Part shown: piece by piece, positions 8,624 through 19,200 of the stretch
How positions within the stretch are numbered: position 1 is the stretch's first letter
How the letters are laid out: each line of letters begins with the position of its first letter
Source of the DNA: Nostoc sp. FACHB-110
GTDB lineage: Bacteria > Cyanobacteriota > Cyanobacteriia > Cyanobacteriales > Nostocaceae
Length of the DNA stretch: 64,000 nucleotides
Direction: 5' to 3'
Assembly (NCBI RefSeq): GCF_014697425.1
Contig: NZ_JACJRU010000037.1
Coordinates: 1 to 64,000 of the forward strand
Translations under genes and position numbers: made by a program
Notes under the pieces: model-generated
What the model was told of the DNA's origin: nothing
The model's database searches: none
The model's input: the letters and a program-made list of their open reading frames with translations, nothing else

Positions 8624-9931
8624 TTACAATGGTTTCATGATGACTATTCCATAGGCTTCTGGGCAGAGATATTGATTAGCGGCGAGGAGCAAATCGTTAG
8701 CTTCTTGTTGTTGAATGTGTAGTGGATAGTTGAAGGCTGGTTCTAAATCACCGACTAAAGATTGATAAAAACCATACAAACCAGCCCGATCGCTTGGGGT
8801 TTCGTTACCAAATATAAATCTGTTGGCGACACGTTTGCGGACACGAGCGATTTCTTTTTCTGTGACTAACTCGGTTTGTAAGCGGCGGATGTGTTGGGTA
8901 ATTGCTTCTTCGACTGCGGTGATGTTTTCAACTGCACATTTAGCAGAGATGTAAAATGTACCTTGTAATAGATTGCTCATATTACTGACTGCGATCGCCG
9001 AAACTAATCCTCTTTCTTCACGCAAATCTCTCACTAATCTTGATGTCCGGCCATGTCCTAAAATTCCGGCTAATACATCTAGTTCATAAGTTTGGTTTAA
9101 TTGCGTTAATCCGGGAACGCGCCACACCATAACTAAACGTGCTTGCTGAAGACTTTCATCGACAAACTCTCGCCGCACAATTTCCGTAAATGCCGATTCA
9201 GGATTTATCAGTAGGTTTTGAGTGCTGTTAGCGGTAGCGGGGCTTTTAGCCCGTGTTGGGTGCTGAGTTTGCGGAACGTGGGCAAATCCTTCAGCTATTG
9301 TTTCAATTAATTTTTCTACGGGCAAATTACCTACAGCTACAGCCGTAATTGATTCAGGTTGATACAAACTAGCATGAAAATCTCGCATCTGCTGGGGTTG
9401 CAACCCAGATATTACTGATTCTGGCCCCAATACTGGACGGCGGTAAGGTAGCGAGTCAAATGCCATTTCCATTGCACGGCGAAAAGTCCGGCGCTGGGGA
9501 TTATCCTCAGAACGTCTAATTTCTTCTAAAACTACAGAGCGCTCGCGTTCAAAGGCATCATCTGGAATACTCGGATTAAAGACAACATCTATTTGTAATG
9601 GAGCTAGTTCAGCAAAATCTTGGGGAGCCGTAGTTATATAGTAATGAGTATAGTCTTGGCTGGTAGCTGCATTGGTGACAGCCCCACGCTCTTCAATTCG
9701 ACGTTCAAATTCACCACTGGCAAGTCGCTCAGTTCCTTTAAAAATCATATGTTCTAAAAAATGAGCCATCCCATTGATGGCATCAGATTCTACAGCCGAG
9801 CCAACCCTAATCCAAAGACTCAGGTTGACAACATCAACTGGCATTTGCTCGGCAATAATTGTCAAACCATTGGGTAACTTGTGTAGTGTTGGGGAATTGA
9901 GACGAGGAGATTTTAATAGGGTTGAGGTCAT
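8624..9931 (-). CDS. M16 family zinc metallopeptidase
   Basis: A 435-residue insulinase/processing-peptidase family protein. The inverted zinc motif HFLEHMIFKG lies near residues 57-66, with the downstream glutamate region EERGAVTNAATSQDYTHYY, so the active site is intact. The C-terminal half is the usual non-catalytic M16 domain (LAGILGHGRTSRLVRDLREERGLVSAIAV). There is no evident signal peptide. Cyanobacteria often carry two adjacent M16 genes. Here only one is present, and the other side is a 635-nt gap. Substrates are unknown; plant-like roles in peptide breakdown are only inference. Confidence 0.93.
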   Translation of the reverse strand: MTSTLLKSPRLNSPTLHKLPNGLTIIAEQMPVDVVNLSLWIRVGSAVESDAINGMAHFLEHMIFKGTERLASGEFERRIEERGAVTNAATSQDYTHYYITTAPQDFAELAPLQIDVVFNPSIPDDAFERERSVVLEEIRRSEDNPQRRTFRRAMEMAFDSLPYRRPVLGPESVISGLQPQQMRDFHASLYQPESITAVAVGNLPVEKLIETIAEGFAHVPQTQHPTRAKSPATANSTQNLLINPESAFTEIVRREFVDESLQQARLVMVWRVPGLTQLNQTYELDVLAGILGHGRTSRLVRDLREERGLVSAIAVSNMSNLLQGTFYISAKCAVENITAVEEAITQHIRRLQTELVTEKEIARVRKRVANRFIFGNETPSDRAGLYGFYQSLVGDLEPAFNYPLHIQQQEANDLLLAANQYLCPEAYGIVIMKPL

Positions 9932-10566
9932 GGCTAGTGGTGAGTGAAAAGCATTCTTATTTCTTTATCTTATCTGCCACCTCAAGCGATCGCTCTAGCT
10001 TATACCCTTATTAGTAATTTTTTTGACCAAAATAAATTAATTAGTGATATGTATTTCTCGGTGCGCTACCGTGAATGTACTGATTTATCTATAGTATATA
10101 TAATATTTTCTTAATGTTTCTGCTTTACAATACGCTTTATTTTTGTAATAGTCTTTTATAATGTACTTAAGTAAAGTTCATCTTTACCCATCTACCTTTA
10201 GTGTAGAGCTTAGGTGTTTTAGGCAAATTTTTTTGGGAATTAATTATCCCTAGATAAGGCTAAGGCAATTGTTCTAATTGTCTAAATTGAGTTTGTTCAG
10301 TTATTACTCAAATTATAACAACATTCCACTTTGCGTGTATCATACTGCTTTTAACTGTTTATTGTCAAGCTATTAAGTAGCTTAATATAATCTGTATAAA
10401 TATTTACTTCTTATTTATGTAAGGAGTGGGTATTTTATCGGCGATTTACTTGACTCAAAGAGGCTCAGTATTCGTCAGCTTTTGCATGAAATTTTTTGAG
10501 TAACAGACAATTAACTGATTAATTCCCCTAATCCAGTGTACACATCTGCAAAATTAAAATTGGCTA
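9932..10566. other. AT-rich divergent intergenic region
   Basis: These 635 nt lie between the M16 gene (minus strand) and the glycan operon (plus strand). I see no ORF, hairpin terminator or known repeat. It should hold both promoters. Its length suggests a regulated promoter for the glycan operon, but no recognisable operator was found. Confidence 0.5.
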
Positions 10567-11766
10567 ATGACAAAAGCTCCTTTAGTATCAGTAATTGTGC
10601 CTGCTTATAATGCAGCAAGATTTATTGACCGAACTTTAAACTCGATTTTATCGCAAACGTATAAAAATACTGAAGTGATAGTTGTTGACGATGGCTCTGA
10701 AGATAGAACATCGGAAATTGTCGAATTGTTTGCTCAACAAGATAGTCGAGTCATTTTATTGCAGCAAGAAAATGCAGGGGTAGCTGCTGCACGAAATTTA
10801 GCAATCCAAAAATCTCGTGGTGAATATATTGCCCCAATTGATGCTGATGATATTTGGTATCCTCAGAAGCTAGAAAAGCAAGTTGAATGTCTAGTATCAG
10901 CTGATGAATCTGTCGGATTAGTTTATGCTTGGTCTGTTGGGATTGATGAAGATGATGTAATTATCTCAGACTGCGATTATGAATATTATGCAATCTGGCG
11001 TAGTCTTGAAGGCAAAGTTTATCCAGCATTGATATATAGCAATTTTCTTGGTAATGCTAGTGTACCTCTGATTCGCCGCATTTGCTTTGAAAGAATAGGT
11101 GATTATAACTGCAAATTAAGAGCGCGTAATGCTCAAGGCTGTGAAGATTGGGATTTATATTTACGGATAGCTGAATGTTATAAATTTCGGGTAGTAAAAG
11201 ATTTTTTAGTTGGCTATCGTCAGCTAACAGGTAGTATGTCTTGCAACTATCATTCTATGGCATTCTCTTATTATTTAATAATAAGAGAATGCCAAAAGAG
11301 ACATTTAGAAATTCCTAAATACATATTCGATTTATCTGAAAGTGAATTTAAATTATACTTGGCATTTAAAAGTGGAGCATGTGCTGATAATTGGCATACA
11401 TTAATTTTATTTTATCAAGCCATCAATCTAGACTATTGTCTGCTATTGCAGTCTTGGATATATAAATCTCTATTGATATTTATATTGAAAGCTCTTACAC
11501 AGCCTTTAACCGCTTTAATTTGGAATAATTATGTTGATTGGATGCAGTTTCGTAGAAAAATGCAGTTAATAAACAATCAAAATATTAGTTCAAAAACGGT
11601 AAAATTAGAAAATAAAATAACACACAATTATTCAATAGATAATAAAAAAATAGCTGAAAAAATTAAGTTAAAAAGATGGTTAAAAGTCTTGGATGTTTGT
11701 AATAAATTTGAACTTTCATTGAAAAAGAAAGATAATTTAGTAATTTGCAAACCCCTAATAAAATAA
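10567..11766 (+). CDS. Glycosyltransferase family 2
   Basis: A 399-residue GT-A-fold enzyme opening the glycan operon. The N-terminus SVIVPAYNAARFI, the nucleotide-site aspartates in VVDDGSEDRTSEI and the DADDIW metal motif near residues 93-98 are intact. GCEDWDLYLRIAE near 197-209 supplies the ED catalytic-base motif of inverting GT2 enzymes. The C-terminal 170 residues are less conserved, Lys-rich at the end, and include a hydrophobic stretch (LLLQSWIYKSLLIFILKAL) that may touch the membrane. The ABC exporter gene follows after 9 nt. Donor and acceptor sugars cannot be read from sequence. Confidence 0.93.
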   Translation: MTKAPLVSVIVPAYNAARFIDRTLNSILSQTYKNTEVIVVDDGSEDRTSEIVELFAQQDSRVILLQQENAGVAAARNLAIQKSRGEYIAPIDADDIWYPQKLEKQVECLVSADESVGLVYAWSVGIDEDDVIISDCDYEYYAIWRSLEGKVYPALIYSNFLGNASVPLIRRICFERIGDYNCKLRARNAQGCEDWDLYLRIAECYKFRVVKDFLVGYRQLTGSMSCNYHSMAFSYYLIIRECQKRHLEIPKYIFDLSESEFKLYLAFKSGACADNWHTLILFYQAINLDYCLLLQSWIYKSLLIFILKALTQPLTALIWNNYVDWMQFRRKMQLINNQNISSKTVKLENKITHNYSIDNKKIAEKIKLKRWLKVLDVCNKFELSLKKKDNLVICKPLIK

Positions 11767-11775
11767 CAATCACAA

Positions 11776-13572
11776 ATGATGCAAGAAGCGAGGTTAATTA
11801 AAAAACTATTACCAATATTAAAAATTTATCCTGGTGCGATCGCAGCAATTATTATCTTAGGTTTTCTGACCTCTTTGCTAGAAGGACTAGGAATAAGTTT
11901 ATTTATTCCGCTACTGCAAAGTTTCATTAAATCAGAATCTTTGGCAATCAAAGATAATCAATTTATCAATTATTTCTATCAAATATTTAATAATTATTCT
12001 CCTAATCAACGTCTGCTAATTATCGCCTTATGTATTTTTAGTAGCTTAGTTATCAAAAGCAGTTTAGCTTATGGTAACAGTATTTTATCTTCCTGGTTTA
12101 ACGGGCAAGTAGGGCATCGTTTACGGACAGGAGTTTTTCAACAATTATTGAGTGTGAGCTACAGTTTTATAGAAAGTAGTGATTCGGGTGATTTAGTTAA
12201 TATATTATGCAATGAAACTTGGCAAGCTAGCGAAGCTTTAGCGACTACTTTAGGCTTAGTCACGATAATTTGTAATATTGCAGTTTATATAGGTATATTG
12301 CTATTAATTTCTTGGCAATTAACTTTGCTAGTGACTATTTTAATGTTGCTGATTTCTGTAATAAATCAGACAATGACTAGGCAAGTGAAGCAACTAGGAA
12401 AGATAGCAGTAGAAGTAAACTCTATCTTAGCTAAACGGATGTGGGAAGGTTTAGCTGGCATGAAAGAAATTCGCGCTTTTGCTCGAGAAGATTATGAATA
12501 TGAAAAATTTATTGCCGCATCAAATCAAGTAGTCAAAGCTTTTTTGAAATTAGATATTGTCTCTGGTACAGTTGGCCCTGTTTCAGAAATTTTATCTTTA
12601 TTGGTATTGCTGTGTATTTTAGCGATCGCCTTATTATTTCATCAGGCAGCTTTACCAGAAATTCTCACTTTTATTTTTGTCCTCAACCGCTTACAACCTT
12701 TAGTCATCCAGCTAAATAGCACCCGGACTGGATTAATATCTTTGACAACGGCGGTTGAAGATGTTATGTCATTTTTAGAATCCGCAGATAAACCTTATAT
12801 TTACTCGGGAAATAATCCTTATCAAAGTATAAATAAAGGGATTTATTTTGAAAGTGTTAGCTTTCAATACTATCCCGAAGAAGCTCCCGCTTTGGATGAT
12901 GTCACAATTTTTATTCCCAGTGGCCAAACTACAGCCATAGTTGGGCCATCTGGTGCGGGAAAGTCTACTATGATTGCTTTAATTTGTCGTTTTTACGAAG
13001 TAAATTCAGGAGAAATATATGTAGATAGTTACCCTTTGCGAGAAATTAATTTAACTGACTGGCGCAATCAAATAGCAATTGTTAGCCAAGATATTTATAT
13101 GTTTAGTGCCACTGTTTTAGAAAATATTGCCTATGGTCGCTTAGATGCGAAAAAAGACGAAATTATTAACGCCGCTAAACTAGCTAATGCCCATGATTTT
13201 ATTCAAGAATTACCCCAAGGTTATCACACCAAAGTAGGCGATCGCGGGTTGCGACTGTCTGGAGGACAAAGACAGCGTATAGCTTTAGCCCGTGCTATTG
13301 TACGGAACCCGAAAATTTTAATTTTAGATGAAGCTACCAACGCCCTCGATAGTATTTCCGAAAACTTCATTCAAGAAGCTCTCAATACTCTTAGCCATAA
13401 CCGTACAGTTATTATCATCGCCCATCGCTTATCCACTATCGAACAAGCCAATCAAATCATTGTCCTGAATTCAGGAAAAGTTGTGGAACAAGGTAATCTC
13501 CAACAGCTACTGAAAATTAATGGACTTTTTGCCCAGCTATATAAATTACAGCATCGTCAAACCAATCATTAA
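11776..13572 (+). CDS. ABC exporter (fused permease and ATPase), glycan or lipid flippase-like
   Basis: A 598-residue half-transporter. Residues 1-330 hold about six membrane segments with the EIRAFAREDYE coupling-helix motif. Residues 350-590 form the ATPase: Walker A GPSGAGKST, signature LSGGQRQRIALARAI, Walker B ILILDEATNALD and the switch AHRLSTI. It would act as a homodimer, in the MsbA/HlyB style. Because it lies inside a glycosyltransferase operon (9-nt gaps on both sides), the cargo is probably a lipid-linked glycan or glycolipid, which is inference. Heterocyst-envelope clusters carry similar exporters. Confidence 0.94.
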   Translation: MMQEARLIKKLLPILKIYPGAIAAIIILGFLTSLLEGLGISLFIPLLQSFIKSESLAIKDNQFINYFYQIFNNYSPNQRLLIIALCIFSSLVIKSSLAYGNSILSSWFNGQVGHRLRTGVFQQLLSVSYSFIESSDSGDLVNILCNETWQASEALATTLGLVTIICNIAVYIGILLLISWQLTLLVTILMLLISVINQTMTRQVKQLGKIAVEVNSILAKRMWEGLAGMKEIRAFAREDYEYEKFIAASNQVVKAFLKLDIVSGTVGPVSEILSLLVLLCILAIALLFHQAALPEILTFIFVLNRLQPLVIQLNSTRTGLISLTTAVEDVMSFLESADKPYIYSGNNPYQSINKGIYFESVSFQYYPEEAPALDDVTIFIPSGQTTAIVGPSGAGKSTMIALICRFYEVNSGEIYVDSYPLREINLTDWRNQIAIVSQDIYMFSATVLENIAYGRLDAKKDEIINAAKLANAHDFIQELPQGYHTKVGDRGLRLSGGQRQRIALARAIVRNPKILILDEATNALDSISENFIQEALNTLSHNRTVIIIAHRLSTIEQANQIIVLNSGKVVEQGNLQQLLKINGLFAQLYKLQHRQTNH

Positions 13573-13581
13573 GTTCCTTCC

Positions 13582-14904
13582 ATGCCTTACCCAATTATCG
13601 ACATTGAAGTCACACAACCCTTACCGACTATTCAACTGTCAGAAAATGACAGAGGTATCGCCTTAATTGTAAGACGCAAAGACCTGGCGATCGCATTTTT
13701 AATGCAAGCACTCCCAGCCAATAGTACTCTGAGTGCTGCAGAAATACGCGAATGGATAACCAAAGAAGTCGGGAATAAACTACTCCAAGAAAGCATCCGC
13801 GACCAATTAACTCAACCAACAGCTAATATGGCTGACTTTCCCAGCTTGACGGTTGCAGTTTGTACTAAAGATAGACCTGATAATCTAGCTAGATGTTTGC
13901 AGTCTTTAATCAAGCTACAACAACCTCAAGGCGTGGCTGAATTCAATAGTCATTCTAGTAGCGTAGCTATCTTGTCTGCCTCCACGATACAAAAGACACC
14001 CCACATCCTTATTCAACATCACCAACGTCCTACTCGTCGCTTTGAAATTCTCGTCATCGATAACGCCTCTACAGATCAACGCACCCAAGAACTCGTTGCC
14101 GCATTACCAAGCGTGCGCTACGTTCAAGAACCCAAACCAGGATTGAATTTTGCCCGTAACCGCGCCTTATCCGAAGCCACTGGAGAAGTTCTGGCTTTTG
14201 TTGATGATGACGTAGTTGTAGACCGCCAATGGCTGAACGGTTTAATAGAAGCTTGGTCAGAAAATCCTGATGCAGCAGCCTTTACAGGGCAAGTTCTACC
14301 CTACGCCCTAGAGACAGAAGCACAAATCCTATGCGAACAAAGAGGTGGTTTTCGCAAAGGTTTTGAAAAAATTCGCTTTGGTCAAAGTCTACCCGGAAAT
14401 ACTCTCTATCCCTGTGGTGCAGGTGTGTTTGGCGTGGGATGCAACATGGCTTTTCGCCGTCAAATAGTGCTTGATTTAGGTGGGTTTGATGAAGCTTTAG
14501 ATACAGGCCCTTCCTTACCTGGTGGTGGCGACCACGATATGTTTTATCGCGTTATTCGTGCAGGTTACACCCTCGTATATGAACCAAAATATCTAGTCTT
14601 TCATGAACATCGTCGAGACTATCTCTCACTCCGTCGTCAATATAGCCGTAGTTGGGGTTTAGGTTTTACATCTTACGTCAGCAAATGCTATCTTAGCGAC
14701 CCACAACAACGAGAGAAATTATTACGTTTAGTTTGGTGGTGGATCAAGTATGAACTGCGTCAATTATTAGAAAGTTTATTAGGTAAAAATCCCTTATCAC
14801 CGGATATTTTTTTAGCAGAATTTTTCGGCGGAATTGTTGGACTTTTGGGTGGATATCCCCGTTCTTGTAAACGAATTGAGCAAATTAGGAGGAAATTTGT
14901 ATGA
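13582..14904 (+). CDS. Glycosyltransferase family 2 with N-terminal accessory domain
   Basis: A 440-residue protein. The first 85 residues form an accessory domain (PTIQLSENDRGIALIVRRKD) also found in the next gene. The GT2 catalytic domain starts near residue 88 (LTVAVCTKDRPDNLARCLQSL) and has an insertion around residues 115-150. The metal motif is VDDDVVVD near 213-220. PGGGDHDMFYRVIRAGY provides the catalytic aspartate region. The C-terminus has a hydrophobic segment (FFGGIVGLLGGYP). The stop overlaps the start of the next gene by 4 nt (ATGA), so the two are translationally coupled. Confidence 0.93.
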   Translation: MPYPIIDIEVTQPLPTIQLSENDRGIALIVRRKDLAIAFLMQALPANSTLSAAEIREWITKEVGNKLLQESIRDQLTQPTANMADFPSLTVAVCTKDRPDNLARCLQSLIKLQQPQGVAEFNSHSSSVAILSASTIQKTPHILIQHHQRPTRRFEILVIDNASTDQRTQELVAALPSVRYVQEPKPGLNFARNRALSEATGEVLAFVDDDVVVDRQWLNGLIEAWSENPDAAAFTGQVLPYALETEAQILCEQRGGFRKGFEKIRFGQSLPGNTLYPCGAGVFGVGCNMAFRRQIVLDLGGFDEALDTGPSLPGGGDHDMFYRVIRAGYTLVYEPKYLVFHEHRRDYLSLRRQYSRSWGLGFTSYVSKCYLSDPQQREKLLRLVWWWIKYELRQLLESLLGKNPLSPDIFLAEFFGGIVGLLGGYPRSCKRIEQIRRKFV

Positions 14905-16178
14905 GTTATCAACCGTGGAAAATTATCCATATATCTATAGATGCAGGATTATCATCACTGCCGACTTATCCTGATTATCAAGGTGTATATATAGTGTTTT
15001 GGTGGCAGAATATTCCTCTTGGTCATCGTCATATTCCTACTGAGCAGTTACCGATGCCTGCTACTCAATTACTAAATATTGCTCTGCAAACAATTACACC
15101 CACTGTTAGTAGCTACCTTGACAAACAAGGCATAGATATATTGCAGCCAAAAACTGTAAATCAGCCTGCTTTATTAACGGTAGCCAAAAAATCAACTAAA
15201 TCTAGCATTAATATTCCCTTGTTAGTTAAAAGTTCTATTTCTATTGTGATTCCCACGAGAAATAGAACTCAACATTTAGCTAAATGCCTAAATTCTTTAC
15301 AACAATTATCTCAACGTCCTCACGAAATTATAGTTGTAGATAATGCTCCTAGTTCTAATACTACCCAAATATTAATCAGTCAAATACCAAATGTCCGCTA
15401 TATTTTAGAGCCAGAAGCCAGTGCCAGCAAAGCCCGCAATACTGGTATTTTAAATGCCACAGGCGATATTGTGGCATTTATTGATGATGATATGACTGCC
15501 CATCCTGATTGGTTGATGCAACTCCAAAAAAGCTTTGATGACCCTGCAGTTATGGCTGTGACTGGTTTAGTTTTACCAGGAGAGTTAACAACAAAGTCAC
15601 AACAGATTTTTGAAGAACATTGGAGTTTTAATCGGGGTTTTTATCAAGTAAATTTTGATAGAGAATTTTTTGAAAAGCATCAACATCATGGTGTGCCAGT
15701 TTGGTTGATAGGTGGTAGTGGGAATATGGCGGTTCGCCGTCGCATTTTTAATTTAATTGGTGGTTTTGATGAACGATTAGGGGCGGGGAAAAAAGCGGCT
15801 GGATGTAGTGAAGATTCAGAATTTTGTTATCGTTTATTAGCCGAAGGTTTTGTGTGTCGGTATGAGCCAAGAGCGGTGGCATATCATTACCACCGTCAGG
15901 ATATGAGTAATCTCAAACAGCAAATCTACTCTTATATGCGCGGACACGTTGCTGCTTTGCTGATTCAATATGAAAAGTATGGTCATTGGGGTAATTTACG
16001 GCGAGTATTACTAACTTTACCGAGGTGGTATTTGCGGTTATTTATGGGGGCTTTAATTAGAGGTTTTGGCGGTAGGTATCAGACTTTGTTTGCCGAGATT
16101 TTTGGTTGTGTGGCGGGAGTTGTTTTTTATTTGGCGCAGAGACGAGGTAGTGCGTTAGACGGCTTTGCCGACTTGTAG
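14901..16178 (+). CDS. Glycosyltransferase family 2, paralogue of the preceding gene
   Basis: A 425-residue protein with the same plan as its upstream neighbour: an accessory N-terminus, then GT2 from about residue 112 (SISIVIPTRNRTQHLAKCLNSL). The metal motif is IDDDMTAHPDW, and CSEDSEFCYRLLAEGF is the catalytic region. The C-terminal hydrophobic LFAEIFGCVAGVVFYLAQRRG resembles that of the neighbour, which suggests a tandem duplication. The start is confirmed by a strong Shine-Dalgarno sequence (AGGAGG at 14887-14892) 8 nt before the ATG. The two enzymes may add successive sugars. Confidence 0.93.
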   Translation: MSYQPWKIIHISIDAGLSSLPTYPDYQGVYIVFWWQNIPLGHRHIPTEQLPMPATQLLNIALQTITPTVSSYLDKQGIDILQPKTVNQPALLTVAKKSTKSSINIPLLVKSSISIVIPTRNRTQHLAKCLNSLQQLSQRPHEIIVVDNAPSSNTTQILISQIPNVRYILEPEASASKARNTGILNATGDIVAFIDDDMTAHPDWLMQLQKSFDDPAVMAVTGLVLPGELTTKSQQIFEEHWSFNRGFYQVNFDREFFEKHQHHGVPVWLIGGSGNMAVRRRIFNLIGGFDERLGAGKKAAGCSEDSEFCYRLLAEGFVCRYEPRAVAYHYHRQDMSNLKQQIYSYMRGHVAALLIQYEKYGHWGNLRRVLLTLPRWYLRLFMGALIRGFGGRYQTLFAEIFGCVAGVVFYLAQRRGSALDGFADL

Positions 16179-16228
16179 CAAAGGCACAAAGAAAAGAACA
16201 CAAAAAATTTATTTTAAGAGAACTTTTT

Positions 16229-19200
16229 ATGATGAAAGTATCTGTAATTATTCCTGCTTACAATGCGGGAGACACACTCAAAGAAGCGATAGAGTCTTTG
16301 CTAGTTCAGAGTTTTGCTGAATGGGAAGCAATTATTGTTGATGATGGTTCAACTGATGATACGCTAGCGATCGCCACTCGATTTGCTCAACAAGATGGGC
16401 GGATTCGGGTTTTAAGTCAAGCAAATAGAGGTGTATGTGCAGCCCGTAATGCAGGTATCCATGCAGCTAAGTTTGACTGGCTATTGTTTTTGGATGCTGA
16501 TGATTGGATTTTGCCGCAACACCTAGAAAAGTTGACGCAAGCGGTACAAAATAATCCTCATCTGGACGCTGTTTATGGTGGTTGGATGAAGGTGACATCA
16601 GATGGACAGGTAGTATTGGATGAAGAATTTTCTTTTCAACCGAGTGGGATATTTGCAGCTCTAGCACGTAACTGTGTACTTGCTATTCATTGTTGTATTG
16701 TGCGTAAAGCCATTGCTATTGAAGTTGGTGGTTTTGATACAAGTTTAATTACTTGCGAAGATTGGGATTTTTGGCAAAAAATTGCGCGCACTGGTGCAGT
16801 TTTTGGCGAAATTCCGGAAGCTTCTGCTTGTTATCGCATCCGTCCGAATTCTGCTTCTAACAACTCACAGCAAATTTTTACCGATGGTCTACGTGTAATT
16901 ACGACAGGACACTCACCTGATTCACGGGTTGCTAAACCATCGCCTGCTTACGCTAATGGGATGCCAGCCTCGCACTTACCAGGGATGAAATTAAGTTTTC
17001 TCTGCTGGATGGCAGGTTTTATGCTCAATCGTGGCGAGGATGCCCAGTCTTTATTAAAGGCTGTGCCGGAACCTGACCCTAGTTTATGTCCTGATGCGAT
17101 CGCTTTATGTCTGTTTTCATCTTTATTCTTACCCAACTGTTACACATCATCATCCGCTGGGTATGAATTATGGCAACGTCGGGAAATAGATATTCATAAG
17201 TTTTTAACTGCATTAGAAAAGCAGTCAATGACTGACGCTTTAACGCGCCGTGTCTGCAGTCGCCTGGAGAACTTAATATTAGACCAGTCAACAACGCCTC
17301 GGCCTGTAGCAGTTGGTTCTACATTCGCAATCGCGGTGGAAGTAACAGAACCAATTTTAGATATGACTGCACCAGCCAACACAGAACGCTTGCATTGTAC
17401 TGTCAGTATAGAAGGTAAGCGTTTGGGGAGTATGATATTACCTATTTGTGATGGGTTTGTAGCTAGCTATGTTTTGCAAGATGCGATCGCAGCTAAATTT
17501 GCCTGGGAAATTTTAGGGCATTTCTGCCACCGCACAGTTTACCCAAAATTAACGATTAAACCCAGTACAGCAGGCTCTTCTATCTGGCGGGGTTCTCTGT
17601 GTTTGGCAGATAATCTACCCAGCGATGAGCAATCACTAAAAAAAGTACTACACGATCGCATCGGTTGGACAGTATTTTTACAAGAACTGTGGCAGCTTCC
17701 CCACTGGTTGGATAGTCATTTCTACAGTTCACATCTAGGGACAAAAACTATCTTGCGTCAACTGAAGGCGAGTATTTCTCAAGGTAGTTGGAAATCCGCC
17801 GTCGGCACTTTAATAGCACCAAAACAGCAGGTAAATCAAAACACATTGACAGTTGAAGTCGGGGATGATTTACCCAATTTGTCAGTTAATACTGAAGAAT
17901 TAATAGTTATACCTACTGTCGGCGGTGTACCCTTAGGCAGTATATCTGTAGAAGTCACAGGCGGAAAAGTTAGTTCTCAGCAATTACGTGCTGCCATTAT
18001 TAAAGAAAGCGGGTTTGAGTTAGCCATCGCCGTTGTGCGCGAAGCCTTACTAGGAAAAAGCTTAACATCAGGAAGTTTGTTTGAACGCCTGACTCCCCAT
18101 TCCCAACTCCCCACTCCCCATTCTAGTGATGTGATTTTCTCACGTTATTCTGGTGCGATCGGTACTAGTGTTTCTCGACGGGCAATCTTCCCGAAAAACG
18201 CAGTCAATGACTTGATAGCAGCTGCCAAAATTCTCGGTGAACCAACAGTTAAACAATCACACAATGAATCACCAGAACGCCTAGTTTATGCACCGGAAGT
18301 TATTCCTTCTCCAGCCAAAATAATTAGCAACTCTTCCCAAATTGAATCTCAAGGTAAATCAACAACCGTTAACCTGCGGGAGTATTTCGAGACTTTATTC
18401 GCCACCCAAGCTGACCCTTGGCAATACACTAATCCTTACGAACAAAAGAAATACGCACAAACTCTCGAAATACTACCAGCCAAACGCTTTAACCAAGTCT
18501 TAGAAGTGGCTTGTGCAGAAGGACATTTCACCGTACAACTCGCCCCACTGGTAGAGAATTTACTTGCGGTTGATATCTCCCAAGTAGCTTTGGATAGGGC
18601 GGCGCAACGCTGTGCTGATTTCAACAACGTCAGTTTTCAACTGTTTGACTTAACTAAAGATGAAATTGCTGGCAGCTTTGATTTAATTATCTGTAGCGAA
18701 GTTTTATATTATGTCGGTGGCTTGCCAGAACTACAAGCTTTTGCACGTAAGGTTGCCGATGCTCTTAACCCTAGTGGCTATTTTATTACTGCCCACGCCA
18801 ATTTAGTTGTCGATGAGCCAGATAAAACTGGTTACAACTGGGGTCATCCCTTTGGGGCAAAAGTTATTGGCGAGACCTTTGCAAAAACTCATCCTCTGCA
18901 ACTTATCAAAGAAATACACACCCCCCTCTATCGGGTGCAACTTTTCCAAGCAGGTAACACTCATCAACTACCAGAAATCATTGAAATGTCTCAACCGACA
19001 CCACCGCCACCTCTAGCTGCGGCTGATATTCTTTGGCATGGTGGTACGCCCCAAATTTACACGAACTGGCAAGTAGTCACCGACCAATTACCAATTTTGA
19101 TGTATCACCGCGTGCATCCCCAAGGGTGTACGGCTACTTCACCTTATGGAGTCACGCCACAAGCTTTTGCCGAACAACTGCGTTATCTGCGTGATGTTGG

